The position numbers and the translations under genes were made by a program. The notes under the pieces were generated by a model. That model made no database searches. It was not told the DNA's origin and worked only from the letters and a program-made list of their open reading frames with translations. Shown here in pieces: positions 9,506 through 18,221 of a stretch of 64,000 bases of DNA (positions are counted from its first letter, which is position 1; the number at the start of each line of letters is the position of its first letter). This DNA comes from an uncultured Hoeflea sp. (GTDB lineage: Bacteria > Pseudomonadota > Alphaproteobacteria > Rhizobiales > Rhizobiaceae), in the NCBI RefSeq assembly GCF_947501405.1, contig NZ_CANMVK010000001.1, positions 186,001 through 250,000 of the forward strand. The letters run 5' to 3'.

Positions 9506-10615
9506 CTATTCCGCAGCGTCGTTGAAAACGCCGCGGCGGATCTGGTCTTCCTCTATGGATTCAAACAGTGCGCGGAAATTGCCTTCGCCGAAGCCCTCAT
9601 CGCCCTTGCGCTGGATGAACTCGAAAAAGATCGGCCCGATCACGGTCTTGGAAAACACCTGCAGCAGGATCTTTGTCATGCCGCCGTCGACCACGCCCTC
9701 GCCATCAATCAGGATGCCGTGCCGCTTCATGCGCTCGATGGGTTCTTCATGGCCGGGCACGCGGGTCTTAGACTGCTCGTAATAGGTGTCGGGCGGTCCG
9801 GGCATGAATTTGACGCCCTTGTCGGCAATCCAGTCGGTGCCGGCGTAGATGTCGTCAGTGCCCACGGCGATGTGCTGAATGCCCTCGCCATTGTATTTGC
9901 GCAGGAACTCCTCGATCTGGCTCTTGTCGTCGGTGGATTCATTGAGCGGGATGCGAATGCGGCCGCAGGGCGAGGTGATGGCGCGTGAGACCAGGCCGGT
10001 CAATCTGCCCTCGATGTCAAAGAAGTGGATCTGGCGGAAATTGAACAGGTCGCGGTAGAAGTCCCACCACTTGTCCATATTGCCGCGGATGACATTGTGG
10101 GTCAGGTGATCGAGATAGTAATAGCCCGCGCCCACCGGTTTCGGGTCACGCTCACCGAGCCATTCGAACTCGGCATCATAGGGCGAGCCCTGATCGCCCC
10201 AGTTGTCGATGAAATAGAGAAGCGAACCGCCGATGCCGACAATCGCCGGGGCGTCGAGCGTCTTGTCGTCGCCGGTGTATTCTTCCGCGCCCTTTGAGAC
10301 CGCGTGTGCCAGTGCCTTTTCGGCATCGGCCACCCGCCAGGCCATCGACGGTGCGCAAGGCCCGTGGGTTTCCACGAAGCGGTCGGCGAAGGAGCCTTTT
10401 TCGGCATTGAGAATGTAGTTGATGTCGCTCTGACGCCACACGGTGATCGCCTTTTCGCGATGGCGGGCTACCGGCGCGTAGCCCATGCGGGTAAACAGCG
10501 CTTCCAGCGCTTGCGGTTCGGGATGAGCGAATTCGACGAACTCGAAACCATTGGTGCCGGCCGGGTTGTCCTGAGATATCTCGGCGCGCGGCGCATCGTG
10601 GGGGAACGGACCCAT
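9506..10615 (-). CDS. hpd: 4-hydroxyphenylpyruvate dioxygenase
   Basis: A 369-residue non-heme iron enzyme that converts 4-hydroxyphenylpyruvate to homogentisate in tyrosine and phenylalanine breakdown. The three iron ligands known for the family are visible: His in YLDHLTHNV, His in GIQHIAV and Glu in FFEFIQRKGD. Two vicinal-oxygen-chelate halves are recognisable, the active one C-terminal. The ATG at 10613-10615 follows AGAGGAGAG; earlier in-frame ATGs extend into the promoter and lack a site. An Lrp/AsnC-type gene is divergent and is the likely local regulator. Homogentisate dioxygenase is not in this window. Confidence 0.95.
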   Translation of the reverse strand: MGPFPHDAPRAEISQDNPAGTNGFEFVEFAHPEPQALEALFTRMGYAPVARHREKAITVWRQSDINYILNAEKGSFADRFVETHGPCAPSMAWRVADAEKALAHAVSKGAEEYTGDDKTLDAPAIVGIGGSLLYFIDNWGDQGSPYDAEFEWLGERDPKPVGAGYYYLDHLTHNVIRGNMDKWWDFYRDLFNFRQIHFFDIEGRLTGLVSRAITSPCGRIRIPLNESTDDKSQIEEFLRKYNGEGIQHIAVGTDDIYAGTDWIADKGVKFMPGPPDTYYEQSKTRVPGHEEPIERMKRHGILIDGEGVVDGGMTKILLQVFSKTVIGPIFFEFIQRKGDEGFGEGNFRALFESIEEDQIRRGVFNDAAE

Positions 10616-10699
10616 CTTGTCTCTCCTCTCTATCGACCGGATCGTGATCGCCCGGTGCTTGTTGACTGATGCGCAGAATGCGGCATATTCGACGCAAGG

Positions 10700-10761
10700 T
10701 GCATGCATAAGGCGCGATATCCGCAAGGCTTCCGCGATTTTCATGCATCAGATCCATGAAA
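10700..10761. promoter_or_regulatory. Candidate Lrp-type operator between hpd and its divergent regulator
   Basis: The hpd/lrp-like spacer contains an 8-base palindrome TGCATGCA at 10700-10707 and a 7-base inverted repeat, TTTCATG at 10739-10745 with CATGAAA at 10755-10761 (9-base spacer). AsnC/Lrp proteins bind such symmetric sites as dimers or octamers. The second repeat ends only 12 bases before the regulator start, as expected for autoregulation. The function is inferred. Confidence 0.4.
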
Positions 10762-10773
10762 GAGAGAAATTGT

Positions 10774-11232
10774 ATGCATCTTGATGAATTCGACCGCAAA
10801 TTGCTGCGGCTGTTGCAGCGGGACGGGCGGCTGACCAATAACGAGCTGTCGAGCAAGATCAACCTGTCGGCCTCGCAATGTTCGCGGCGGCGCAGCCGGC
10901 TGGAGCAGGAAGGATTTATCAGAGGCTACCGCGCCGATCTCGATCGCGAAAAGCTTGGCGTCGGCATCGTCAATCTGATCACGGTGACGCTGGCGACCCA
11001 CAATCGCGACAATGCGCAGCGCTTTGCGCGGCTGATCGGCGGACTGCCGGAGGTTCTGGAAGCTCACTCGCTTACAGGCGAAATGGACTACATCATCAAG
11101 GTGGTAACGCCGGATTTGCGCAGCCTGTCGGCCTTTGTCAGCGATGTGTTGTTGCCGCATGAATCGGTGCAGCACGTCAAGACCGCGATCGTGCTCGACA
11201 CGCTCAAGGAAGGCGGACCGCTGCCGGTGTGA
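10774..11232 (+). CDS. Lrp/AsnC-family transcriptional regulator (probable hpd regulator)
   Basis: A 152-residue regulator. The N-terminal helix-turn-helix reads FDRKLLRLLQRDGRLTNNELSSKINLSASQCSRRRSRLE, and the C-terminal effector-binding RAM domain includes the glycine-containing TGEMDYIIKV segment. I prefer the ATG at 10774 (GAGAGAAA upstream). An ATG at 10756 in frame would add six residues. Divergence from hpd is a common arrangement for regulators of tyrosine catabolism in alphaproteobacteria, so an aromatic amino acid or keto acid is a plausible effector. Confidence 0.88.
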   Translation: MHLDEFDRKLLRLLQRDGRLTNNELSSKINLSASQCSRRRSRLEQEGFIRGYRADLDREKLGVGIVNLITVTLATHNRDNAQRFARLIGGLPEVLEAHSLTGEMDYIIKVVTPDLRSLSAFVSDVLLPHESVQHVKTAIVLDTLKEGGPLPV

Positions 11233-11360
11233 CGATCCTTCGGGCCGGTGCTTGGGGCGCGATCGATGCGCGCTTCGGTCACGCGGGTCAGGGGGGTGAC
11301 ATCGGCGGCGCGTGCGTTCACCTTGCGGCCATTGAGTCGACGCCACACAGGATGATCATT

Positions 11361-12008
11361 ATGGGCAATTTGCGCGCGGGCATCATACCCGTCACCCCGT
11401 TCCAGCAAAACTGCACGGTTTTGTTCGACGAGGACACCAAATCCGGCGTGGTGGTGGATCCGGGCGGCGATGTCGACGTGATTTTGCAGACCATCCGCGA
11501 AAACGGGCTGACGATCGAAGCGATCTGGCTCACCCACGGGCATATCGATCACGCCGGCGGCGCCGACGAGCTGCGCGAAAAGCTCGGCGTGAAGATCATC
11601 GGGCCGCATGAGGCCGACCTGCCGCTGTTGTCGGGGCTTGAAGGCCAGGCGCAGATGTTCGGGCTGGAGATGGATGTGCGCAATGTCACGCCGGATCAAT
11701 GGCTCAAGGAGGGCGATACCGTGTCGTTCGGCGCCTATGAGTTCGAGGTCTATCACACGCCGGGCCATGCGCCGGGGCATGTGATCTATTTCAATCGCCA
11801 GGAAGGCATTGCCCATGTGGGCGATGTTCTGTTTGCGGGCTCCATCGGGCGTACAGACCTGCCGGGCGGCGACCATCAGACGCTGCTCAATTCGATCCGC
11901 GACAAGCTGTTTCCGCTTGGCGACGAGATCGGCTTCATCTGCGGCCATGGCCCCGGCGGCAAGATCGGCGACGAGCGCCGAACCAATCCCTTCCTGCAAG
12001 GGCTGTAG
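11361..12008 (+). CDS. Metallo-beta-lactamase-fold hydrolase (glyoxalase II-like)
   Basis: A 215-residue single-domain hydrolase with the dinuclear zinc motif LTHGHIDHAGG near residue 57, a further His in YHTPGHAPGHV near 135, Asp in VGDVLFAGSIGRTD near 155 and a final His in CGHGPGG near 197. It resembles the YcbL-type glyoxalase II-like proteins that hydrolyse S-lactoylglutathione or related thioesters, and has no C-terminal alpha-helical glyoxalase II domain. I chose the ATG at 11361, nine bases after AGG; the reading frame continues upstream without a convincing start. It follows the Lrp-type gene on the same strand. Confidence 0.87.
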   Translation: MGNLRAGIIPVTPFQQNCTVLFDEDTKSGVVVDPGGDVDVILQTIRENGLTIEAIWLTHGHIDHAGGADELREKLGVKIIGPHEADLPLLSGLEGQAQMFGLEMDVRNVTPDQWLKEGDTVSFGAYEFEVYHTPGHAPGHVIYFNRQEGIAHVGDVLFAGSIGRTDLPGGDHQTLLNSIRDKLFPLGDEIGFICGHGPGGKIGDERRTNPFLQGL

Positions 12009-12059
12009 GGCTCAATCCCTGCCTGCAAGCGCCGTCAGCCAAATCCCTCCGGAGCAGGC

Positions 12060-12099
12060 AGCTCACAAAATACCGGCCTTGCATGACTGCAAGACCGGT
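12060..12099 (-). terminator. Terminator hairpin between convergent genes
   Basis: ACCGG-CTTGCA (12072-12083) pairs with TGCAAG-CCGGT (12088-12099), with one mismatch and a 4-base loop. On the minus strand it is followed by ATTTTGTG. It would terminate the BA14K gene and may also act on the convergent hydrolase gene. Confidence 0.65.
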
Positions 12100-12128
12100 G
12101 ATTTCAAAGATGATCAGGTCGTGGCTGT

Positions 12129-12632
12129 TTAGCGGGCGACGCAGAAATGGTCGCGCCCGTCATAGCCGCGATAGGTGCCGGTCGAGGAATTGAACGACCG
12201 GTATTTCTTCGAGCAGTAGCGCAACCATGACTGTGTCCACGGCTCGAAGCTGCCGCCGCCACGCACGGTACGCGGTGCGGCCTGATGGTAGTTGCGGACA
12301 CGCGGCGCCGGCCGGTGGATCACCCGCGGGCTGTTGTGACTGTTGGCAATCGCGCCGCCAATGGCCGCGCCGACACCCAACCCGATAATCCCCAGCAGCA
12401 CCGCGTCAGAGTTGTTGCGGTGGTGGCGATAGCCGCGGTGAGGTTTGTATTTGCCGCGATAGTGACGCTTGTAGTCCTTGCCGTAAAAGCGCTTGCCGTA
12501 CCAGGTCGACTGGTTCGATTCACGCTGCCAGGCGCCGCTGTCGCCGCCGGCCTGTGCGGCGGAAGTCATCGGGCCCAGGGCAGTCGCCGCGGTCAGCAGG
12601 GTGATGCCGATAGTCTTGAAGAAGGGGGTCAT
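12129..12632 (-). CDS. BA14K-family secreted protein
   Basis: A 167-residue protein with a signal peptide cleaved after about residue 28 (SAAQA-G), a Tyr/Arg/His-rich middle, a short glycine-rich hydrophobic segment (LGIIGLGVGAAIGGAIA, about 80-96) and the C-terminal BA14K signature WLRYCSKKYRSFNSSTGTY with the ending DHFCVAR. BA14K proteins were described as lectin-like Brucella antigens and are common in Hyphomicrobiales; their physiological role is poorly known. The glycine-rich segment may tether it to a membrane. Confidence 0.88.
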   Translation of the reverse strand: MTPFFKTIGITLLTAATALGPMTSAAQAGGDSGAWQRESNQSTWYGKRFYGKDYKRHYRGKYKPHRGYRHHRNNSDAVLLGIIGLGVGAAIGGAIANSHNSPRVIHRPAPRVRNYHQAAPRTVRGGGSFEPWTQSWLRYCSKKYRSFNSSTGTYRGYDGRDHFCVAR

Positions 12633-12977
12633 CGCAACGTCCTTTTGCGGGGTTGGCGGATTGGTGGTCTGGCTTCAGAGCGTCGCGCGGCCGTTCGATC
12701 TGGCGAGCACGGCACCCTGACTGCGTCCATCTGTTAAGTCGCCGGGTTTCAGCTTGGCCCAACCTAGCCGGGCGAAGCTGAACGGTATCTGAACAAAACG
12801 TTAACTCCGTTGGCCGCCCCATGCAAATCACAAACCCGATGGTCGCCCATGGGCCGGCGCCTCAGCCGGCGGGCTGGCAGCGGCGATGCACATGCTCTTC
12901 TCCGACAATGCTGTTCCGCATCAAGACCGTGCAGATGCGAAGCGGCGCCCGGCAGACCCGGCTTGCGTTGCGGGAAA
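12633..12977. other. Intergenic stretch without a recognisable gene
   Basis: About 345 bases upstream of the BA14K gene. It should carry the promoter of that gene. I see no convincing ORF with ribosome site, no structured RNA and no repeat; ORFs in this interval have arginine/proline-rich shadow composition. Confidence 0.6.
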
Positions 12978-13012
12978 CGAAAAAGCCCGGCATCCATAAG
13001 GCGCCGGGCTTT
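12978..13012 (-). terminator. Rho-independent terminator of the cold-shock gene
   Basis: AAAGCCCGG (12982-12990) pairs with CCGGGCTTT (13004-13012). On the minus strand the stem runs directly into TTTTTCG. It lies 28 bases past the cold-shock gene stop. Confidence 0.88.
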
Positions 13013-13039
13013 GATGCGAGATCTTGTCGAAGCGGATGA

Positions 13040-13252
13040 TCAGGCGAGGCTGAGATTGACCGCCTTGGGGCCTTTGCCGCGACGATCCGGCTCGGTGTCG
13101 AAGGATACCTTCTGGTTTTCCTCCAGTCCGGTCAGACCGGAGGCCTGGACGGCTGAGATGTGAACAAAGATGTCCGCACCGCCATTGTCCGGCTTGATAA
13201 AGCCGAAGCCCTTGTCAATATTGAAGAATTTTACGGTACCAGTTTCGGCCAT
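13040..13252 (-). CDS. Cold-shock domain protein (CspA family)
   Basis: A 70-residue single cold-shock domain with RNP1-type KGFGFI near residue 14 and RNP2-type DIFVHI near 28, matching the family length. These proteins bind single-stranded RNA or DNA and act as RNA chaperones. The gene has its own terminator and a long upstream region, consistent with a long 5' leader as in other csp genes. Whether it is cold-induced cannot be told. Confidence 0.94.
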   Translation of the reverse strand: MAETGTVKFFNIDKGFGFIKPDNGGADIFVHISAVQASGLTGLEENQKVSFDTEPDRRGKGPKAVNLSLA

Positions 13253-13311
13253 TCTGTCAGGTCCTTTGATTGCCTTCCGGTTTCCGCGCGGGGATCACCG
13301 GTCGGCGCGCG

Positions 13312-13749
13312 TCATGTCATATCCCGCATTGGCGCGGGGGTTATGGCAGGCAGTTCTTGAAGTGTTTGGAAAGGTCCTGATTTTAACGGCTTTGCCCCTC
13401 CATATCCTTGGATATGAGAGATTTCATCCCAGCCGCCCGAAGTTTTTTGTGCGCCTTCGGCTCGCATGTTTCTGGTCTTCCCGTGTTCGCAAATTGCCCG
13501 AACACGCCAAAGATGCGTGTTTTGTGGGAAATTGGCAAGCAAAAGTTTGATGACGCCCGCCAGGGGTCCGGCCGCATCGCGCGGAGCGATCCGGCCAAGC
13601 ATTTGTGATTGTTTGAGGTTCGCGAGTTCGGTTGTGCTGGCCGTTTCGTCTCCGGACCGGATGATGGCGATCTGGTGTGCTGCAGCGGCAGAGCGCGCGG
13701 CTGCGGATGCAATTGCCAGTGCTACAAACGTCATGATCGCTTTGCCCAT
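13312..13749 (-). CDS. Doubtful ORF with signal-peptide-like N-terminus
   Basis: The ATG at 13747-13749 opens a 145-codon frame whose first 25 residues look like a signal peptide (MTFVALAIASAAARSAAAA-H). The rest resembles no family I know and its composition is ordinary. No good ribosome site precedes the ATG. It could be a small secreted protein, a decayed gene or chance. Together with flanking sequence it fills the otherwise empty interval 13253-13989 between the cold-shock gene and DUF1344 gene. Confidence 0.25.
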   Translation of the reverse strand: MGKAIMTFVALAIASAAARSAAAAHQIAIIRSGDETASTTELANLKQSQMLGRIAPRDAAGPLAGVIKLLLANFPQNTHLWRVRAICEHGKTRNMRAEGAQKTSGGWDEISHIQGYGGAKPLKSGPFQTLQELPAITPAPMRDMT

Positions 13750-13989
13750 GATCGATGGAGTGCGCGCCGCTCGGGAGGTTTCCGCCACCCGAGACCGGCT
13801 GCAAGATGTACCGAATGCCGTTGATCCCCGGGGCTCAGGCGATCCGCGAGTGGATGGCAAAGCCCGCAAACCGTTGAGCAGCGGCTGGCCTCCTTTGGGC
13901 CGCATCCGACGCAAACCTGCGATCGTTTGGCTTGCGCCGATCGCTGATTTGCGCCGGACACGGCCCGCCGGGGGAAACCTGCTTGGCCG

Positions 13990-14232
13990 CTATTCCATTA
14001 CGGCGACGGAAGTTGCGTCGGTGGTTCCGTCGTTGAAGGTCACGACCACCTTGCCGCCGGGCTGCAGCCCGTCGAGTTCGACGCCATCGGCGAGACGGAA
14101 GGCTTCGCCGCTTTCGAGCACGATCATTCGGGTGGTGGGGTCATAGCTGGTCACCACACCCTCGACTTCGCCGGCAAAGGCCGCTCCGGCCATGGCGAAC
14201 ACTGCAAAGGCGGTCAGAATTGTCTTTTTCAT
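13990..14232 (-). CDS. DUF1344 small secreted protein
   Basis: An 80-residue protein with a signal peptide (ILTAFAVFAMAGAAFA-G) and the compact beta-rich DUF1344 core: EGVVTSYDPTTRMIVLESGEAF then LDGLQPGGKVVVTFND. DUF1344 proteins are frequent in Hyphomicrobiales and have no established function. Ribosome site AGGAAGAC lies just upstream. Monocistronic by context. Confidence 0.85.
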   Translation of the reverse strand: MKKTILTAFAVFAMAGAAFAGEVEGVVTSYDPTTRMIVLESGEAFRLADGVELDGLQPGGKVVVTFNDGTTDATSVAVME

Positions 14233-14574
14233 TGTCGTCTTCCTCGTAGGTTTTCAACGCGCCGTTAGTGGTGCGTTGGAGAGGAAACTAGGTCGCGTAA
14301 CCTGCGGCAGGCAAATCACTTGGCGTGAATAAATTGAACAATATCAGAGACATATTTGCGCCACATTGTGGCAGAGGTGGCGCGCTTCGCAAGTTTGCGC
14401 GACCTCTTCCGGATGTAAAACAACTGGCGTTGCAGGTGCTTCGCAGCGCCTTGGATTTGCCCTGATTGCGGCAATCCTGCGGCGCAGCGCGGAGCCTGCC
14501 GATCACGAACCGGGCTGCGGGCCGCTGAATTTTGGCTGCCGCTGCCCGGCACCGTGGCATATCCGGCGACAGGC
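14233..14574. other. Intergenic stretch without a recognisable gene
   Basis: About 340 bases between the DUF1344 start and the EamA exporter stop. It must contain the DUF1344 promoter and exporter 3' end. I see no supported ORF, terminator with U-run or repeat. Confidence 0.6.
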
Positions 14575-15462
14575 TCAGCGTGCGGGCGCCTGGGCCTTGC
14601 GTGCCGGGCCCAGTTCGGCCAGCAGGATGGCCATGAAAATCAACCCGCCGCCGGCATAGCCGATCGGCGGGATCCGCTCGCCCAGAAGAATGGCGCCGAA
14701 CAGGGCGGCAAACAGCGATTCCGTGGACAGAAAGATCGCCGCCTGCGGCGCGGTGGTATAGCGCTGGCCGATCACCTGGAAAGTAAACGCCAGACCCGTC
14801 GCGGCGATGCCTGCGAACAGGATTTCGGGCAGTGCCAGAACGATCTGCGGCGGCTCGAAGGGTTCGGTGGCCAGACCGAAGCCGAGGCCCAGCGCGGAAG
14901 CGAGCGCGAATTGCACAAAGGACAGGGTGAGCGGCCGCCCGCTCGGCCCGACAAACCGGCCAACCAGGATCACCTGGGTTGCCCAGAACACCGCGCAGCC
15001 GATGGTCAACAGATCACCGGCATTGAGATCGCCGAGACTTCCTCCGGCCAGCATCCAGATGCCCGTAAAGGTCATCAGCACCGCCGGCCAGATCACCGGA
15101 TGCGGCTTCTGTCCCAGCACGAGCAGGCTGAGAAACGGCACGAAAACCACGTATAGCCCGGTCAGAAAACCGGAATTGGTCACCGTGGTGATGGTCAGGC
15201 CAAATTGCTGCAGCGCCATGGCTATGAACAGCGTCAGGCCGATCAGCGCGAACCCGCCGAGATTGCGCGACGAGACCGGGTGCGCCGCCGCGCGGGCCTC
15301 ACGCCAGGCAAAGGGCGCCAGCATCAGTGCCGCGACCAGGAAGCGCAGCCCGATGAAGATGAAGGGCCCGATATTGTCCATGGCGGTGGACTGGGCGACA
15401 AAGCCCATGCCCCAGATGGCGCCGGCGAGCAACAGTAGAAGATTGGCGAGATGACGCGGCAT
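14575..15462 (-). CDS. EamA/DMT-family transporter
   Basis: A 295-residue protein with ten predicted membrane helices arranged as two EamA repeats (first ending near residue 140, second starting with the VGRFVGPSGRPL segment). The motif GAIWGMGFVAQ at the N-terminus is typical of the drug/metabolite transporter superfamily, which mainly exports metabolites such as amino acids. The substrate is unknown. The ATG at 15460-15462 is preferred over one 18 bases earlier, which would only add a polar leader. It stands alone, divergent from the TPR-protein gene. Confidence 0.88.
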   Translation of the reverse strand: MPRHLANLLLLLAGAIWGMGFVAQSTAMDNIGPFIFIGLRFLVAALMLAPFAWREARAAAHPVSSRNLGGFALIGLTLFIAMALQQFGLTITTVTNSGFLTGLYVVFVPFLSLLVLGQKPHPVIWPAVLMTFTGIWMLAGGSLGDLNAGDLLTIGCAVFWATQVILVGRFVGPSGRPLTLSFVQFALASALGLGFGLATEPFEPPQIVLALPEILFAGIAATGLAFTFQVIGQRYTTAPQAAIFLSTESLFAALFGAILLGERIPPIGYAGGGLIFMAILLAELGPARKAQAPAR

Positions 15463-15748
15463 GGAGGTTCCGGAAAACAAAGGTCGGCAAGCGGCGGGAT
15501 GATCTGCGACGGCTAACAGGTGCCTCGCCGCGGAGCAAGCCGCAAACCGGCGGATTTTGAGAGCTCAAACAGCTTCTGCGGCGACCGGTCTTTCAGGCCG
15601 GGCAGCCGTTGCGGGAGCCGGATTTGCGCGGAAGTCTCGCAGATGTGAAGATCTGTGCACTTGACTTGATGTGGTCCGGGCTCAAATTCGTGGTTCGCAA
15701 AACGGGCCGGAAGTGCTGGCCGGCCGTTGCGACCAGAGGGAGACCGGA

Positions 15749-16303
15749 ATGAAACATGATTTGCGTATGATTACTTTGTCGCTGGCAACGGCGGTGGGCG
15801 TTTCGATGTCGCCGGCCGCATTTGCGGCAGGCGATGGCGGCTCGGGCGCGTCCGACACCACCAGTCAATGCCGCAACGGCAAGGTCTGGGACAAGCGCCA
15901 GGGCAAATGCGTCGACCCCCAAAAGGGCGCCATCGACGATGACAGTCTCTACGAGGCTGGTCGCGATCTGGCCTATGCGGGGCGCTATGATCAGGCGATT
16001 GATGTGCTCACCCTGGCGTCGAACCGTAATGACAAGCGGATCCTGAATTTCCTGGGTTTTGCCCATCGCAAGGCAGGACGGCTGGAAGTGGGCATCGGCT
16101 ATTATCTGCAGGCGCTCGAGATCGATCCGGAATACGCGCTGGTGCGCGAATATTACGGCGAGGCGCTGCTGATGAAGGGCGATCTCGAGGGCGCACGTGC
16201 CCAGCTCTCGGCGATCGAGAGCCTTTGCGGTTCGCAGGCCTGTGAGGAATATCAGGACCTGGCTGAAGATATCGAAGCCTTTGAAAAGACCCGCGACGGC
16301 TAG
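15749..16303 (+). CDS. Secreted tetratricopeptide-repeat-like protein
   Basis: A 184-residue protein with a signal peptide (SLATAVGVSMSPAAFA-A, cleavage near 27). It has a short Cys pair region (SQCRNGKVWDKRQGKCVDP), then two to three TPR-like helical repeats: LYEAGRDLAYAGRYDQAIDVL, ILNFLGFAHRKAGRLEVGIGYY, LVREYYGEALLMKGDLEGARAQL. A second Cys pair (LCGSQACEEY) closes it. TPRs mediate protein contacts in the periplasm. Start chosen at the ATG after AGAGGGAGA. Similar proteins are common in rhizobia without assigned function. Confidence 0.85.
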   Translation: MKHDLRMITLSLATAVGVSMSPAAFAAGDGGSGASDTTSQCRNGKVWDKRQGKCVDPQKGAIDDDSLYEAGRDLAYAGRYDQAIDVLTLASNRNDKRILNFLGFAHRKAGRLEVGIGYYLQALEIDPEYALVREYYGEALLMKGDLEGARAQLSAIESLCGSQACEEYQDLAEDIEAFEKTRDG

Positions 16304-16330
16304 GCTTCGCGGAGCTTCCGGACCCGGCAG

Positions 16331-16356
16331 CCGGAGGCCGCTTTGCGGCTCTCCGG
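16331..16356. terminator. Hairpin between convergent genes
   Basis: CCGGAG-GCCGC (16331-16341) pairs with GCGGC-t-CTCCGG (16345-16356) with one bulged base and a TTT loop. No U-run follows. It is likely a 3'-end stabiliser or weak bidirectional terminator for the TPR and DUF1499 genes. Confidence 0.4.
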
Positions 16357-16387
16357 CCGCTCGCGTCTGATGATCTGATCTTCGGGA

Positions 16388-16888
16388 TCAGGAGCCCGGG
16401 AGCGCCTCGAGCAAGGTTTCGAGCCGGGCGCGGTTTTTTCGGAAATCCTTCTGGCCCAGTTGTGCTCGGGCATAGGCCATGATCCCGGTGCGTCCATCGG
16501 CGAGGCGCGTTGTGCGCAGATGGATGACGTCCGGAAACCGCATCAGCGGCGAATAGGTGACAAAACGCGCTGCCAACGGGTCGGCGCCGTCGTCCACCCG
16601 CCGCGCCAGTGAATCGATGGTGAGCAGCCGGGCGGCGAGCTCGGCGATCACGGTCTCGGGCGCACCGTCAACAGGTGCGATCTCGAAATCCGGATTTTCG
16701 CAAAGGCCGGGGCCGCAGGCCAGGGCGTCGTTTTCGGTCGGGCTGCGCGCGGCGGTGGCAAAATCATAGAAGCCGCGATCAGGGGAGCCGGCGATGATCT
16801 CCCAGCTTCGCTCCCGCCCGATCAGGACGAACGCCATAAGGGCAGCGACGACGAGCGCGATAACGCCGATGAATATGGTTTTCAGCAT
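16388..16888 (-). CDS. DUF1499 family protein
   Basis: A 166-residue protein with one N-terminal membrane helix (about 4-24) and a soluble domain containing FYDFATAARSPTENDALACGPGLC, FPDVIHLRTT and the ending KNRARLETLLEALP, matching the DUF1499 pattern. Function is unknown; members sit at the inner membrane. The sugar dehydrogenase gene ends 38 bases upstream on the same strand, so the two may be co-transcribed. Confidence 0.8.
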   Translation of the reverse strand: MLKTIFIGVIALVVAALMAFVLIGRERSWEIIAGSPDRGFYDFATAARSPTENDALACGPGLCENPDFEIAPVDGAPETVIAELAARLLTIDSLARRVDDGADPLAARFVTYSPLMRFPDVIHLRTTRLADGRTGIMAYARAQLGQKDFRKNRARLETLLEALPGS

Positions 16889-16926
16889 GATGATGCGTGT
16901 CTTTCAGTGGGCGCTGCCGGCCGGGC

Positions 16927-18111
16927 TCAATTGCCGCCATCGGGGGTGCGCGACAGCCTCAGGATCTCGCCGTCGCCTTCGTCGGTCGCCATCAGCACCG
17001 CGCCGTCGGGCGCGACGATCACATCGCGGATGCGCCCGTAATCGCCTTTGAACAACCGTTCCTCGCCGAGCACTTCGCCGGATTCGTCATCGAGGTCAAG
17101 CCGTACCAGCAGTTGGAACTTGAGGGCTGCGACCAGCAGATCGCCATCCCATTCGGGAAACATCTCGCCGCGATAGACCGCCATGCCGCCCGGCGCGATC
17201 GAGGGATCCCAGTAGTGCAGCGGCTGCTCATAGCCTTCGGCGGCCGAGCCGACGCCGATCTCGGCGCCTGAATAGTGTCTGCCATATGAGATCACCGGCC
17301 ATCCGAAGTTCAATCCGCGCCTGGGCAGATTGACCTCGTCACCGCCGCGCGCGCCGTGCTCGACCGCATAGAGTGTGCCGCTCTTGGGGTCGAAGGTCAT
17401 GCCCTGGGCATTGCGGTGACCTTTCGACCAAATCTCGGAAGCGCCGGCACTGCTTTGCGCAAAAGGATTGTCGGCGGGTGCTGATCCGTCCGGATTTATT
17501 CGCAACACCGCGCCGGCATGGTCGTTCCAGTCCTGGGCGCGGTCGGCATCGCCGCGATCGCCGATGGTGAAGTAGATCGTGTTGTCTCCGGCCACCGCGA
17601 TGCGCGAGCCGAAATGCCGCCCATTGCCGCTGAAACGGTTCATCCGGAAAATTTCGGTAACGTCGGTAAGCGCGCCGCCATTCTCCGATAGCCGGGCGCG
17701 GGCAATCGCCGTGCCGAGCCCGTCATCGCCGCGGGTGGAGTAACTTAGAAACAGGATCCGGCTCTGGGCGAAATCATTGGCCAGCGCCACATCGAGCAGC
17801 CCGCCCTGGCCCCGGGCGGCAACGGTTGGCACGCCCGAGATCGGCCCGGACAGGGCTCCCTCGCGCAACAACCGCAGCGCGCCGCTGCGCTCGGTGATCA
17901 AAATCGCGCCGTCAGGCAGCACTTCCAGTCCCCAGGGATGATCGAGCCCGCTTGCGAGCACCTCGACATCGACGCTGACTTTTTGGGTGGGAACGGTGTC
18001 GCGCGCATGGGCGGCCGGCAGTGTAGCCATGCCCGTTACAAGCGCTGCGCAAAGGCCCGAAAGGGCCATCATCCGGACTGCAAGCCGGGGCGGTCTGGTG
18101 GTCTTGGTCAT
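16927..18111 (-). CDS. PQQ-dependent sugar (aldose) dehydrogenase family protein
   Basis: A 394-residue periplasmic beta-propeller with a signal peptide ending at AHA-R (about residue 38). GSDH-domain signatures are visible: GLDHPWGLEVLPDGAILITER, RHFGSRIAVAGDNTIYFTIGDRG, GHRNAQGMTFDP, YAVEHGARGGDEVN, WDPSIAPGGMAVY and IRDVIVAPDGAVLMATD. This fits the Yli/Asd group of soluble aldose dehydrogenases. PQQ synthesis genes are not in the window. ATG at 18109-18111 follows AGAGGCG; two earlier ATGs in frame would add a polar leader. Confidence 0.88.
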   Translation of the reverse strand: MTKTTRPPRLAVRMMALSGLCAALVTGMATLPAAHARDTVPTQKVSVDVEVLASGLDHPWGLEVLPDGAILITERSGALRLLREGALSGPISGVPTVAARGQGGLLDVALANDFAQSRILFLSYSTRGDDGLGTAIARARLSENGGALTDVTEIFRMNRFSGNGRHFGSRIAVAGDNTIYFTIGDRGDADRAQDWNDHAGAVLRINPDGSAPADNPFAQSSAGASEIWSKGHRNAQGMTFDPKSGTLYAVEHGARGGDEVNLPRRGLNFGWPVISYGRHYSGAEIGVGSAAEGYEQPLHYWDPSIAPGGMAVYRGEMFPEWDGDLLVAALKFQLLVRLDLDDESGEVLGEERLFKGDYGRIRDVIVAPDGAVLMATDEGDGEILRLSRTPDGGN

Positions 18112-18221
18112 GGGGCGCCTCTTGCTGTTTACTCTCATATGGTGCGTTGCGAGCGCCGGAAAAGCCCTTGGTCGCACTGACGGGCATGACATGGCGCAAA
18201 ATCGGTCTAAACTCGATTCCC

